Below, one piece after another: positions 36,499 to 44,459 of a DNA stretch of 50,673 nt. This stretch comes from Clostridium sp. GTDB taxonomy: Bacteria; Bacillota; Clostridia; Clostridiales; Clostridiaceae. The stretch is from assembly GCF_029267215.1 (NCBI RefSeq), contig NZ_JARIDH010000027.1, forward strand, positions 1 through 50,673. Direction: 5' to 3'. The position numbers were made by a program, and so were the translations under genes. Position 1 is the stretch's first letter. Every line of letters begins with the position of its first letter. The notes under the pieces were generated by a model. The model worked only from the letters and a program-made list of their open reading frames with translations, was not told the DNA's origin and ran no database searches.

Positions 36499-36970
36499 AT
36501 AAAGATAACAGATCCCTTCTATTATTTTTTATTAATTCTGAAAGTCTATCTCCCATAAATTTATTAAAATCCATTAGTATTTCTTTATTAGAAGTATACA
36601 ACTTGACTAATTCTTTCGTTGACGGTTTCTTATACTGATGTGAAAAAGTATTTCTTATATTAATTGTTTTATCATAAAACTCATAAAAATCATCTGGTAG
36701 TAAATTTAATTTATGTGCATTATTCAAATAATCTCTAAGTCTTTTATCAGTAACAGCTACTCCAACACTACTTAATGAAAAAGCTAAGTAATCCTCAAAA
36801 ACAGTATACATTTCCTTCATATTATTTCTAAAAGAATTTGAAACCTGCTTATAATATTTATCTTCTTCAGTCATTTCACTATATAAAATACTATCTTCTT
36901 CAAGTTCTGATAAAATCTCTGTATAATTATTATATATTCTCTGTAATCTCATAGAGTTAATTCTCATCAT
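36488..36970 (-). CDS. hepT: HEPN-domain toxin, HepT-like (DUF86)
   Basis: 160 residues, all helical. The HEPN RNase motif Rx4H occurs in RNTFSHQY, and the Tyr two residues beyond the His is the position that MntA modifies in characterised pairs (Rx4HxY). It is upstream of and overlaps mntA, the standard order. GGAGTG precedes ATG ATG at 36970. The domain is slightly longer at both ends than classical HepT (about 140 residues). Predicted to cleave tRNA or mRNA when free. Confidence 0.83.
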   Translation of the reverse strand: MMRINSMRLQRIYNNYTEILSELEEDSILYSEMTEEDKYYKQVSNSFRNNMKEMYTVFEDYLAFSLSSVGVAVTDKRLRDYLNNAHKLNLLPDDFYEFYDKTINIRNTFSHQYKKPSTKELVKLYTSNKEILMDFNKFMGDRLSELIKNNRRDLLSLYDE

Positions 36971-37267
36971 AAAATATCACTCCAAACCTAATTTCTTTTA
37001 ATAATTATACCATAGTAACTTATTTCTTATAATTACTTATGTAAATATCTATTTTTTAATTATATTTTTAAAATCTCTAGTATCAGATTTTAAGTTAAGA
37101 TGACAGGTATATAAATCATTATTGGTTAAACTCTTTTATGATTAACTCATCCATAAGTAATTCCCCCTAAAATATTTTTCAAAAATAGTATTCCAAACTT
37201 ATATCAACTGTATTCAGTTATGAAAAATTTATTTTAGGTTAATAATATTCTAAGAGGTGATTTATTA
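36971..37267. other. Divergent intergenic region
   Basis: About 300 bp between hepT (left) and the ribbon-helix-helix gene (right). It must hold both promoters, but no motif stands out clearly and there is no hairpin. Confidence 0.4.
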
Positions 37268-37429
37268 ATGCCAAGAAAAGATTTGAAAAATAGAACGCCT
37301 GTAGGAAGTGCAATGGATAATAAAATTTATTATGAAATGAAGGCATACTCAGAAAAAACTGGTATCCCAATATCTAAGATACTAGATAGAGCTATGACTA
37401 TGTACTTAGAAAGTACTAAAAAAATTTAG
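37268..37429 (+). CDS. Small ribbon-helix-helix DNA-binding protein
   Basis: 53 residues, read directly: MPRKDLKNRTPVGSAMDNKI, then YYEMKAYSEKTGIPISKILD, then RAMTMYLESTKKI. A short strand (TPVGSAMDNKI), a helix, the turn GIPIS and a second helix fit a ribbon-helix-helix repressor of the type found on plasmids, conjugative elements and next to toxin genes. AGAGGTGAT lies 7 bases before the ATG. The stop codon is inside the terminator stem. It may regulate neighbours in this cluster; that is inference. Confidence 0.75.
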   Translation: MPRKDLKNRTPVGSAMDNKIYYEMKAYSEKTGIPISKILDRAMTMYLESTKKI

Positions 37430-37440
37430 TACTTTCTTCA
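37409..37440 (+). terminator. Terminator overlapping the RHH gene stop
   Basis: GAAAGTACTAAA (37409-37420) pairs with TTTAGTACTTTC (37425-37436), followed by TTC. The stop codon TAG is in the right arm. Confidence 0.8.
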
Positions 37441-37547
37441 AGTAAATTTTTCTTCTACTATATTTAATTACTTAAAGCAATTCTTTTGAACGCTTTTTAA
37501 CTTAAATTCACCTTCATTAATAATATTTAAATACTTATAAAAATAAG

Positions 37548-38414
37548 TTATTCTATTTTTTTATAACTCAATTGATAGTTTTCTGAATTATCATCAAAAT
37601 ACATTTGATAAGTATTTATTTCTAATTCTTTTCCTATCTCAATTAGCCTGTCCTTATATTTTTCACAAGCAATACCTAAATATATCCCTGTTATTTTAAT
37701 ACCTAAAACTTCATTAGGTATTAAACCACCTTCATCATTAACATTAGTAACGAGCTTAGCTGATTCAGTTGGAAATAGCAACCTATACTCATTTTCATAT
37801 TTCCATGCATCATTTTTTACAACACAATTATGAAATAATAATGTATTATATAATACTAAATCCTCTTTTTCTTTTTCTGTGATTGTTCCTGTCATTTCTT
37901 TACATATTAAAGCTATGCAATTCATATATGTAACATTAGCTACTGATCGTGTTTTCTCATACGAAATTGGATAAAAAAACTTTGGATCTTCTATCATATA
38001 TTCAATACAAAACCCAGTATGATTGTTGGCATAATGTGCCCACATAGGCATATTGTTTGTTAGATTCTGTGTAAAACATCCTATTAAAAATCCATTATAA
38101 TAAGAATCCCTTAAATCTTTTACTAACTTTATAGGATAGTTATACTTTTTAATTTTATCTTCTGTTATAAATAGTGTTTTTAATTCAAATGGATCATTAA
38201 GATTTTTGCAAAATGATAACCAAAACTCATTATTTTTTAGTGAATTAAGTTTTAAATCATTTAAATAATCTATACTACATTTGTTTTTACAACTCGGAAC
38301 ATCACTTAAATAAATATATTTATATAACTTCTTAGGAATGTATTTCATCCTATATGAATCATAATCTTTATTTTCTCTTATCATAGAAATATAAGTTTTA
38401 ATTTCAAACGACAT
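37548..38414 (-). CDS. DUF2971-domain protein
   Basis: 288 residues. N-terminal PKKLYKYIYL, then LKNNEFWLSFCKNLNDPFE and GCFTQNLTNNMPMWAHYANN followed by GFCIEY: this string (lNDPFE ... cFs....n.lMWsHYa..h.G.ci.f) is the DUF2971 signature. The family occurs near defence and toxin genes but has no known reaction. GAGGAG precedes the ATG. It lies between the RHH gene and the Abi gene in an accessory cluster. Confidence 0.85.
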   Translation of the reverse strand: MSFEIKTYISMIRENKDYDSYRMKYIPKKLYKYIYLSDVPSCKNKCSIDYLNDLKLNSLKNNEFWLSFCKNLNDPFELKTLFITEDKIKKYNYPIKLVKDLRDSYYNGFLIGCFTQNLTNNMPMWAHYANNHTGFCIEYMIEDPKFFYPISYEKTRSVANVTYMNCIALICKEMTGTITEKEKEDLVLYNTLLFHNCVVKNDAWKYENEYRLLFPTESAKLVTNVNDEGGLIPNEVLGIKITGIYLGIACEKYKDRLIEIGKELEINTYQMYFDDNSENYQLSYKKIE

Positions 38415-38553
38415 ACAATCACTCCTCTTTATAATTATATTATAAAGAAATTTTATCTTACAAATATATAGCTTTTTGATTTTATTAAGTATTTTTTATT
38501 TTCAAATTTTGTTCTTTTAAATATGATAAAATATATACATATATTTTATATGA

Positions 38554-38680
38554 GCAAAAAAGCCCAAGATTAAATCTTGAGCTTTTTTTGCTTATCTTTA
38601 TAAGACAAATAATAAAAAAAACCATGAAACTGGTGCGGGCACCATTTCAGTAAAAACATTATGTTTTTGTCCTTCAATAT
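38554..38680 (-). ncRNA. Structured RNA directly downstream of the Abi gene, with terminator
   Basis: Minus-strand RNA with an outer stem GACAAA/UUUGUC (plus 38666-38671 and 38604-38609), an AAAACAU/AUGUUUU hairpin, a strong stem UGAAA.GGUG-CCCG-CACC..UUUCA (38625-38649), and a terminator AGCUCAAGAU/AUCUUGGGCU with T6 (38560-38583). The terminator stem uses a G-U pair only on the minus strand, which fixes the orientation. Loop bases GCCC could pair with GGGC of the terminator. Its position beside an Abi gene fits the abiF-type RNA antitoxin arrangement. Confidence 0.6.
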
Positions 38681-38681
38681 A

Positions 38682-39620
38682 TTATATACATAACATAGAA
38701 TAATGTTCAACAACTTTTTTAATAAATTTATATGAACTCTTTATAACTTGATTTTTTTCAAAATACTCTTTATTTTTTATAAATCTATTATTAATTATAT
38801 TCTCTAATTCTATCATATTCTTTTTCTTAGTAGATTTGCTATTTACTAAACTATTAAAAACATATATTGTAACAACAAAATCATGAATTATAGGATTAGA
38901 CATTTTTTTCTGTTTTTCTATTTTTGTAATTGATTTAATATTATGTATGTATCTTAAAACTTCTTTATTACTATTAAGTTTTATATTATATGGATTTTTC
39001 AATGCATTTAATATGCAATTATTATGAGCTGCTGCATTTCTTAAACATTTAACTGACCATAATGAATTTGCATAATTATCTTTACTTTTATATTTTGAAT
39101 AATAAAATCCATATAATTTTATAAAATCACCAAAAGATATCATTTCAACTAAATTCCAAATAGCAGGTTTTTCTGAATATTTTCTTTTTAGATCTCCACT
39201 TATTGAATTATAGTAAGACTTACTTCTTATTAACTCTTCTTTTATGTATTGATGTTTATTTAAAAATTCTTCAACTATTGAGTAGCCATCTTCATATGTA
39301 TTTTCAGAACAATCATAAATTAATTTAGTTTTAGCAAAATGTTCTATATCTAAAGTCATATTTATTATTAACTTTCTTAAAACCATATCTAATTTAGATA
39401 ATTCCTGTAAGTATGCAAAGTCTAAATTTATATATTTCCCTTGGTTTTCTCCTTTATAATATTTATCATAATTCTTTGCAAATGACTTTATCTTAAAATA
39501 ATAATTACTATTTTTTAAAAACTCTTTTGCCTCCTCTTCTGAAATTATATCAAACTTTATTCCACTAATATCTCTCATATATTCTATTTGCCTATCTAAA
39601 CATAAATTAACTTTTTCCAT
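38682..39620 (-). CDS. Abi-family (AbiF/AbiD, Abi_2) HEPN protein
   Basis: 312 residues, helical. N-terminal DRQIEYMRDISGIKF and FLKNSNYYFKIKSFAKNYDKY match the Abi_2 start (usually kqi..L...Gl.i.d...a...L...nYyrl), the middle has LDIEHFAKTKLIY, and the HEPN RNase motif is CLRNAAAHNN (R-x4-H). Abi_2 proteins act in abortive phage infection. GAGGTTAAG precedes the ATG. The structured RNA at 38554-38680 begins right after the stop codon. Confidence 0.88.
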   Translation of the reverse strand: MEKVNLCLDRQIEYMRDISGIKFDIISEEEAKEFLKNSNYYFKIKSFAKNYDKYYKGENQGKYINLDFAYLQELSKLDMVLRKLIINMTLDIEHFAKTKLIYDCSENTYEDGYSIVEEFLNKHQYIKEELIRSKSYYNSISGDLKRKYSEKPAIWNLVEMISFGDFIKLYGFYYSKYKSKDNYANSLWSVKCLRNAAAHNNCILNALKNPYNIKLNSNKEVLRYIHNIKSITKIEKQKKMSNPIIHDFVVTIYVFNSLVNSKSTKKKNMIELENIINNRFIKNKEYFEKNQVIKSSYKFIKKVVEHYSMLCI

Positions 39621-39710
39621 CTTAACCTCAATCTATAATTTTATAACTTAGACTTAATTATAACATCCAATATTTTTATATAAAACAATTGACTGTTATT
39701 TATTAATATA

Positions 39711-39745
39711 AAAACAGCCTAAACTAATGTTTAGACTGTTTTTTA
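39711..39745 (-). terminator. Terminator of the ABC-F gene
   Basis: AAAACAGCCTAAAC (39711-39724) pairs with GTTTAGACTGTTTT (39729-39742); the one mismatch is a G-U pair in the minus-strand RNA, matching the orientation of the gene. Confidence 0.85.
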
Positions 39746-39757
39746 ATTTAATTACTT

Positions 39758-41314
39758 CTAGACAATTTTTAAAGTCCAAGATTCACAATTCCATACATCT
39801 GTTACTACATCTCTATAGAATTCAGGTTCATGGCATACTAGAAGTACACTTCCTTTATATTCTTTTATTGCTCTTTTTAATTCATCCTTAGCTTCAACAT
39901 CTAGGTGGTTTGTTGGCTCGTCTAGGATAAGTATGTTTGTTTCTTTGTTTATTAGTTTACAAAGTCTTACCTTAGCTTGTTCTCCTCCACTTAATACTGC
40001 CACAGAGCTTTCTATGTGTTTAGTTGTTAATCCACATTTAGCTAAGGCACTTCTTACTTCGTATTGAGTATATCCAGGGAATTCTTGCCATACTTCTTCT
40101 ATACATGAGTTATAGTTTGCTTCTTTTATTTCTTGCTCAAAGTATCCTATGCTTTGGTAATCTCCTGTTTCAACCTCTCCACTTATTGGCTTTATTAATC
40201 CCATTAAACTTTTTAGAAGTGTTGATTTTCCAAGTCCATTAGCTCCAACTAAGGCTATCTTCTGCCCTCTTTCCATTCTTATGTTTAGAGGTTTAGTTAA
40301 TGGTTCATCATATCCTATTACTAAATCTTTTGCTTCAAATATTAATTTACCTGAAGTTCTTCCTTGTTTAAAGTTAAACTCTGGTTTTGGTTTTTCTCCT
40401 GCAAGTTCTATTCTATCCATTTTATCTAATTTCTTTTGTCTAGCTCTTGCCATGCCTGTTGTTGCAACCCTAGCCTTATTTCTAGCAACGAAATCTTCTA
40501 GTTTAGCAATTTCAGCCTGTTGTCTTTCATAGGCAGCTTCTAATTGTTTTTTATTTGCTTCATATACTCTTCTAAAGTTATCATAATCCCCTGTATATCT
40601 AGTTAATGCTCTATTTTCAACATGGTATATTACATTTACTACGCTATTTAAGAATGGAATATCATGTGATATTAATATAAAGGCATTTTCATATGCAAGT
40701 AAGTAATTTTTAAGCCATTCAATATGTTCTTCATCAAGATAGTTTGTAGGCTCATCTAGAAGTAATATGTCTGGAGTTTCTAATAAAAGTTTAGCTAATA
40801 AGACCTTAGTTCTTTGTCCTCCACTTAAATCAGTAACATCCTTATCTAGTCCTACATCCTTAAGACCTAGTCCCCCTGCTACTTCTTCAACCTTTGCATC
40901 TATCATATAAAATCCATTATGATCTAGCATATCTTGAATTGTTGCAGTTCTTTCTAAGGCTTCATTCATCTCATCTTCAGTCATTTCACCCATTCTTTCA
41001 TAAAGCCCATTCATTTCAATTTCCATATCAAAAAGATACTTAAAAGCTTCTCTTAAAACTTCTCTTATACTTTTTCCTTTTTCAAGCTGAGCATGCTGAT
41101 CCATGTAACCTACTCTAACCTTATTACTCCATTGAATATCTCCTTCATCAGGCATAAGCTTTCCTGTGATTATATTCATAAAAGTAGACTTACCTTCTCC
41201 ATTTGCTCCTATAAGTCCAACGTGTTCTCCTTTTAAAAGTCTAAAAGAAACATCTTCGAATATAGCTCTGTCTCCAAAACCATGATTAATATTTTTTACT
41301 ATTAAAACACTCAT
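39758..41314 (-). CDS. ABC-F family ribosome-associated ATPase (YkpA/YbiT-like)
   Basis: 518 residues: two ATPase domains in one chain with no membrane segments. Walker A GANGEGKST and GANGLGKST, signatures LSGGQRTKVLLAKLL and LSGGEQAKVRLCKLI, Walker B LLLDEPTNYLDEEHIEW and LILDEPTNHLD, joined by a charged interdomain linker of about 80 residues (VYEANKKQLEAAYERQQAEI). ABC-F proteins bind the ribosomal E site and help translation or protect from antibiotics. The resistance type cannot be told from sequence alone; the YbiT/YkpA housekeeping type fits better. AGGAGAT precedes the ATG. Confidence 0.93.
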   Translation of the reverse strand: MSVLIVKNINHGFGDRAIFEDVSFRLLKGEHVGLIGANGEGKSTFMNIITGKLMPDEGDIQWSNKVRVGYMDQHAQLEKGKSIREVLREAFKYLFDMEIEMNGLYERMGEMTEDEMNEALERTATIQDMLDHNGFYMIDAKVEEVAGGLGLKDVGLDKDVTDLSGGQRTKVLLAKLLLETPDILLLDEPTNYLDEEHIEWLKNYLLAYENAFILISHDIPFLNSVVNVIYHVENRALTRYTGDYDNFRRVYEANKKQLEAAYERQQAEIAKLEDFVARNKARVATTGMARARQKKLDKMDRIELAGEKPKPEFNFKQGRTSGKLIFEAKDLVIGYDEPLTKPLNIRMERGQKIALVGANGLGKSTLLKSLMGLIKPISGEVETGDYQSIGYFEQEIKEANYNSCIEEVWQEFPGYTQYEVRSALAKCGLTTKHIESSVAVLSGGEQAKVRLCKLINKETNILILDEPTNHLDVEAKDELKRAIKEYKGSVLLVCHEPEFYRDVVTDVWNCESWTLKIV

Positions 41315-41625
41315 TTACTATCTCCTATTCTAAAAATATTCTTTCAAAAGTTATTTTTAATCCTTGGTATTATTTTTTATGAAAATATAATTATATACTA
41401 AAGTAATTAATTCTCATCCTCTACCATAAAGCCTCCATGTTTTATACCCTCATATATATATAAAATTCAAACTGATTTATCTTTAAAATAGATAAAATTA
41501 TCTCCTTATTATACATCTTGTTTTCAGCTTGAAATATAACCTTTAATTATTATGTAAAATTGTAAGCATAAGTTGGAACCTTATTAAAAGCATAAAATTA
41601 TTGTTTAATTCCAACTATCTGCTTT
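41315..41625. other. Non-coding stretch
   Basis: About 310 bp upstream of the ABC-F gene, presumably containing its promoter. I see no ORF or strong hairpin. Confidence 0.4.
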
Positions 41626-41790
41626 TTAAAGAAATATTCTTCCACCAATAAATATAATAAAAGCTAAAAAACAAATGCCTACTATGTTATATACCACTGA
41701 TGATTTCTTTTTGTGTAGTCTTTCCATTCTACTTTCAACCATTTTTAATTTACCATCATCAAAAAACTTTTAAGTTTTTTAAATTGACAA
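41626..41790 (-). pseudogene. Small membrane protein gene, apparently broken by homopolymer deletions
   Basis: From a TTG at 41790, with AGGTG 9 bases ahead, the frame reads MSI-stop-KT-stop-KFFDDGKLK and then continues openly from the ATG at 41742 as MVESRMERLHKKKSSVVYNI and a final hydrophobic helix. Adding one T and two As in the runs near 41769-41783 would give a continuous MSILKNLKKFFDDGKL start, total about 55 residues. Either this is a pseudogene or only the 38-residue remainder (41626-41742) is made. I do not recognise a family. Confidence 0.4.
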
Positions 41791-42314
41791 TGGTTTTTCA
41801 CCTCACTTTCAAATTTTTATTTCATATTTAATTCTAACTTTTATTTTTTATAATGCATTTTTGTTCAACTAATTGTATCAGTTGAAATTAAAGCTAAATT
41901 CCCCAATTTTTCTTCCTAAATTATAAAAATTTGACTTTATTAAATTCAATCAAATATACATATTATATAGTATATTATCTAACATTAGTTTTTCAAATAT
42001 ATTTTTCCCACAATATAAACTGTGAACTAATAATTCTTTATATAATTAGACCAATTTCTCAAATTTAAAAAGGCTATAACTACACACATTAACTTAAATA
42101 TCACTTTCTCTTAATTCCCTCTACTAAGATCTTTATAAAATATTATCATTTCAATATCACAATATACACATCCATATTAAAAATTGTTACAAGAAATTTA
42201 AAACTATCTCCCCTATCATCCTAAAGTCATATTAAATCATAAAAATATCCCATTAATTATGATATAATAAATTAAAATGGTATAAACTTGTACATTAGTA
42301 AGAAAGGGGTATAT
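41791..42314. other. Non-coding stretch
   Basis: About 520 bp, extremely AT-rich. I see no gene, repeat or strong hairpin; it should include the promoter of the 2H phosphoesterase gene. Confidence 0.4.
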
Positions 42315-42869
42315 ATGCTATATTATTTAGTTGCATTATTTAATAAAGATTCATATGATTTAATAAAGCCAATGCAAAAATCACTTTCAAGTGAATATAA
42401 ATTATACAAAAACTTACCTATGCTTCATATTACGTTAGCTGTAATTGAAGACCCTGATATGGATAAATTAAATAAAATTCTTTCTGATACATTAAAAGAT
42501 TATAAAGAATTTGAAGTTCATTTAAATGGGGTTATATGTTTTGGAGGGGATTGTAAATCAGTTAATTTAAAGGTTGATGAAGAAAGTGGCTCAATAAAGT
42601 CTATTTCTAGAATAATACATAAAAGATTATGTGAAGAAGGGTTTACTCTTACTTCAAATCCAGATACATGGCAACTTCATGTATCCTTAGCTAATCCATA
42701 TTTTGCTCAAAGAGTATGGGGGGAAGATGAATTTGAATCAGCCTGTATAAAACTTAAAAACTATGGGTTTAATAGAGAACTTTTAATAGATCATATACAA
42801 TTTTGGCGTCCAATAAATGACGAAAGTAAGATGGTTGTTTTTGATTACCCACTAAAACCAATGATTTAA
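42315..42869 (+). CDS. 2H phosphoesterase / 2'-5' RNA ligase superfamily protein
   Basis: 184 residues from the ATG at 42315 (AAAGGGG 5 bases ahead; the longer frame to 42288 has no signal). Two HxT/S motifs, LHITLAV (about residues 38-44) and LHVSLANP (about 119), are the paired catalytic histidines of the 2H family. Relatives hydrolyse cyclic phosphodiesters in RNA or nucleotide metabolism; the substrate here is unknown. Cytoplasmic, single gene, followed by a strong terminator. Confidence 0.82.
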   Translation: MLYYLVALFNKDSYDLIKPMQKSLSSEYKLYKNLPMLHITLAVIEDPDMDKLNKILSDTLKDYKEFEVHLNGVICFGGDCKSVNLKVDEESGSIKSISRIIHKRLCEEGFTLTSNPDTWQLHVSLANPYFAQRVWGEDEFESACIKLKNYGFNRELLIDHIQFWRPINDESKMVVFDYPLKPMI

Positions 42870-42881
42870 TATTATATATAA

Positions 42882-42912
42882 AAAAGGTGTAAGTTTTAAT
42901 CTTACACCTTTT
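42882..42912 (+). terminator. Terminator after the 2H gene
   Basis: AAAAGGTGTAAG (42882-42893) pairs with CTTACACCTTTT (42901-42912); it may also serve rubrerythrin on the other strand. Confidence 0.9.
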
Positions 42913-42973
42913 AATTTATAAGTATTCGTATGTTAATCCATAAAATGGTTTGAGTCTTTTTTAATTATTAATC

Positions 42974-43561
42974 TTAGTAGTTTTCTTTAAATACTTCAAA
43001 GTAAGCTTGTGGATGTAAACAAGCTGGGCATTTTAATGGAGCTTCAGCACCTTCCCAAATAAATCCACAGTTTCCACATTTCCAAAGAAGAGTTTCATCT
43101 TTTTTGAATACTTTTCCTTCTTCCATGTTTTTAGCTAATTTAGTAAATCTATTAAAGTGAGCTGTTTCAGCCTTAGCTATCATTCTAAAAGCAGCTGCAA
43201 CTTCTGGGAATCCCTCTTCATCAGCTACATCAGCAAATGTTGGATATAAATTGCTTAATTCATCATGCTCACCTTCTGCAGCAAATTTTAAATTAGTTAA
43301 AGTATCTGTTGGTAATTCTACAGGATATGCAGCATTAATTTCTACAGCTTCACCCTGTAAATCTGCTTGTAAAAATTTGTAGAATCTTTTAGCATGTTCT
43401 TTTTCATTTTCAGCTGTTTCCATAAATATGTTTGATATTTGAACATATCCTTCTTTTCTAGCTGTGCTTGAGAAATAAGTATATCTTGTTCTTGCTTGAC
43501 ATTCTCCAGCGAATGATTTCATTAAGTTTTCTGCTGTTTTAGTTCCTTTTAAACTTTTCAT
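42974..43561 (-). CDS. rbr: Rubrerythrin
   Basis: 195 residues. Reduces hydrogen peroxide using a di-iron centre and a rubredoxin-like iron site, protecting the anaerobe from oxidants. Di-iron ligands lie in FAGECQARTRY, FMETAENEKEHAKRF, FAAEGEHDELSNLYP and IAKAETAHFNRF; the C-terminal domain has WKCGNCGFIW and LKCPACLHP with four Cys. GGAGG-like AGGAGGGT precedes the ATG. A candidate PerR box and promoter lie upstream at 43644-43701. Confidence 0.97.
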   Translation of the reverse strand: MKSLKGTKTAENLMKSFAGECQARTRYTYFSSTARKEGYVQISNIFMETAENEKEHAKRFYKFLQADLQGEAVEINAAYPVELPTDTLTNLKFAAEGEHDELSNLYPTFADVADEEGFPEVAAAFRMIAKAETAHFNRFTKLAKNMEEGKVFKKDETLLWKCGNCGFIWEGAEAPLKCPACLHPQAYFEVFKENY

Positions 43562-43643
43562 AATAAACCCTCCTACAAATCACTTATTTATACAAACATA
43601 AGATAAAACTATTTAGATAAATAAATGATTTCTAATTTTTAAA

Positions 43644-43701
43644 CAATAATAATTATTATTTTTTATATTTCTTATTTTACCACTTCCAATTAAAACTTCA
43701 A
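43644..43701 (-). promoter_or_regulatory. rbr promoter and candidate PerR box
   Basis: Minus strand TTGAAG (43696-43701), 16 bp, TAAAAT (43674-43679). Just downstream, CAATAATAATTATTA (43644-43658) matches the Per box TTATAATNATTATAA at 11 or 12 of 14 fixed positions, in a position suited to repression. Confidence 0.5.
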
Positions 43702-43927
43702 GAGTTTTTTAACATTTTGTAAATTTTTAAAAATATTTCTTCTTTAAATACTAACAAAATAATTTTAATAGAGTTTATTTATAATTTTTTAAAATGTTTA
43801 TTTTAATTTCTGCTGTGATAGTATTTTTTCTTATATAAATTAATATTATTCATAAAATTCACAAATGAATCTATTATAATTTAGGTTATAATAACTATAA
43901 TATAAAAATATATTTAGGAGGATCTTT

Positions 43928-44197
43928 ATGAAAGTAAAAATACACCCTAACACAGTTGATAAAATTAAAAACATGCTTTCTAATAGCGAAAAAGATGCAA
44001 TAAGAATAAAGGCATGTTCTGCCGGCTGAACCGGCTTAAATATTGAGGTTGTTCTGGATGAACAACATGATAATGATGATTTAGTTATTGATAATGGAAT
44101 AAAAATTGTTGCAGACAAAAAGATTTCTCACTTTTTCACAGATGCAACAATAGAATATAAAAGAACTTTTTTTGGTCATAAATTTAAGGTTTATTAA
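43928..44197 (+). CDS. HesB/IscA-like selenoprotein (in-frame UGA = selenocysteine)
   Basis: 90 codons with one internal TGA (44027-44029, codon 34). The frame reads MKVKIHPNTVDKIKNMLSNS, EKDAIRIKACSAGU, TGLNIEVVLDEQHDNDDL and continues to TFFGHKFKVY. This is an A-type iron-sulfur carrier-like fold (HesB/IscA); U34 falls in the first conserved Cys region (CSAGUTG). The C-terminal CxC of IscA is absent. AGGAGG precedes the ATG, and both sides of the TGA are clearly coding. A bacterial SECIS-like hairpin follows at 44048-44066. If selenocysteine is not inserted, the product is 33 residues. Known HesB-like selenoproteins exist in other bacteria. Confidence 0.85.
44048..44066 (+). promoter_or_regulatory. 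Bacterial SECIS-like hairpin
   Basis: GTTGTTC (44048-44054) and GAACAAC (44060-44066) form a perfect 7-bp stem with the loop TGGAT. The loop starts 25 bases after the UGA and has G in its second position, as bacterial SECIS elements require. Also GCCGG/CCGGC (44021-44025/44031-44035) encloses the UGA itself. Confidence 0.75.
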
Positions 44198-44408
44198 AAA
44201 ACTAAATTAATAACTATCTCTAAAAATATATAAATATATGCTTTATTTTATTAAAATTTTGATTTTATTTATAACATAAGATCTACTTACAGTTATATCT
44301 AAAATCAAAACTATAAAAAAAGATTCTAAATATTGAGTATAATATTTTATTTTTGGGGCAATAATATAAATAGCTTAATACACTCTTAAGTTAACCACAC
44401 AATTAAAT

Positions 44409-44446
44409 AAAAAAGGAACTGTCATTCCCAAGACAGTTCCTTTTTT
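44409..44446 (-). terminator. Terminator of the CPBP gene
   Basis: AAAAAAGGAACTGTC (44409-44423) pairs perfectly with its complement (44432-44446). It also could end the selenoprotein transcript from the other side. Confidence 0.92.
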
Positions 44447-44459
44447 ATTTTATATAATT

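Noticed and set aside
43846-44118. Minus-strand ORF of 90 codons over the selenoprotein region
   Set aside because: No ribosome-binding site, low-complexity hydrophobic translation, and it is antisense to a well-supported HesB-like frame on the plus strand.
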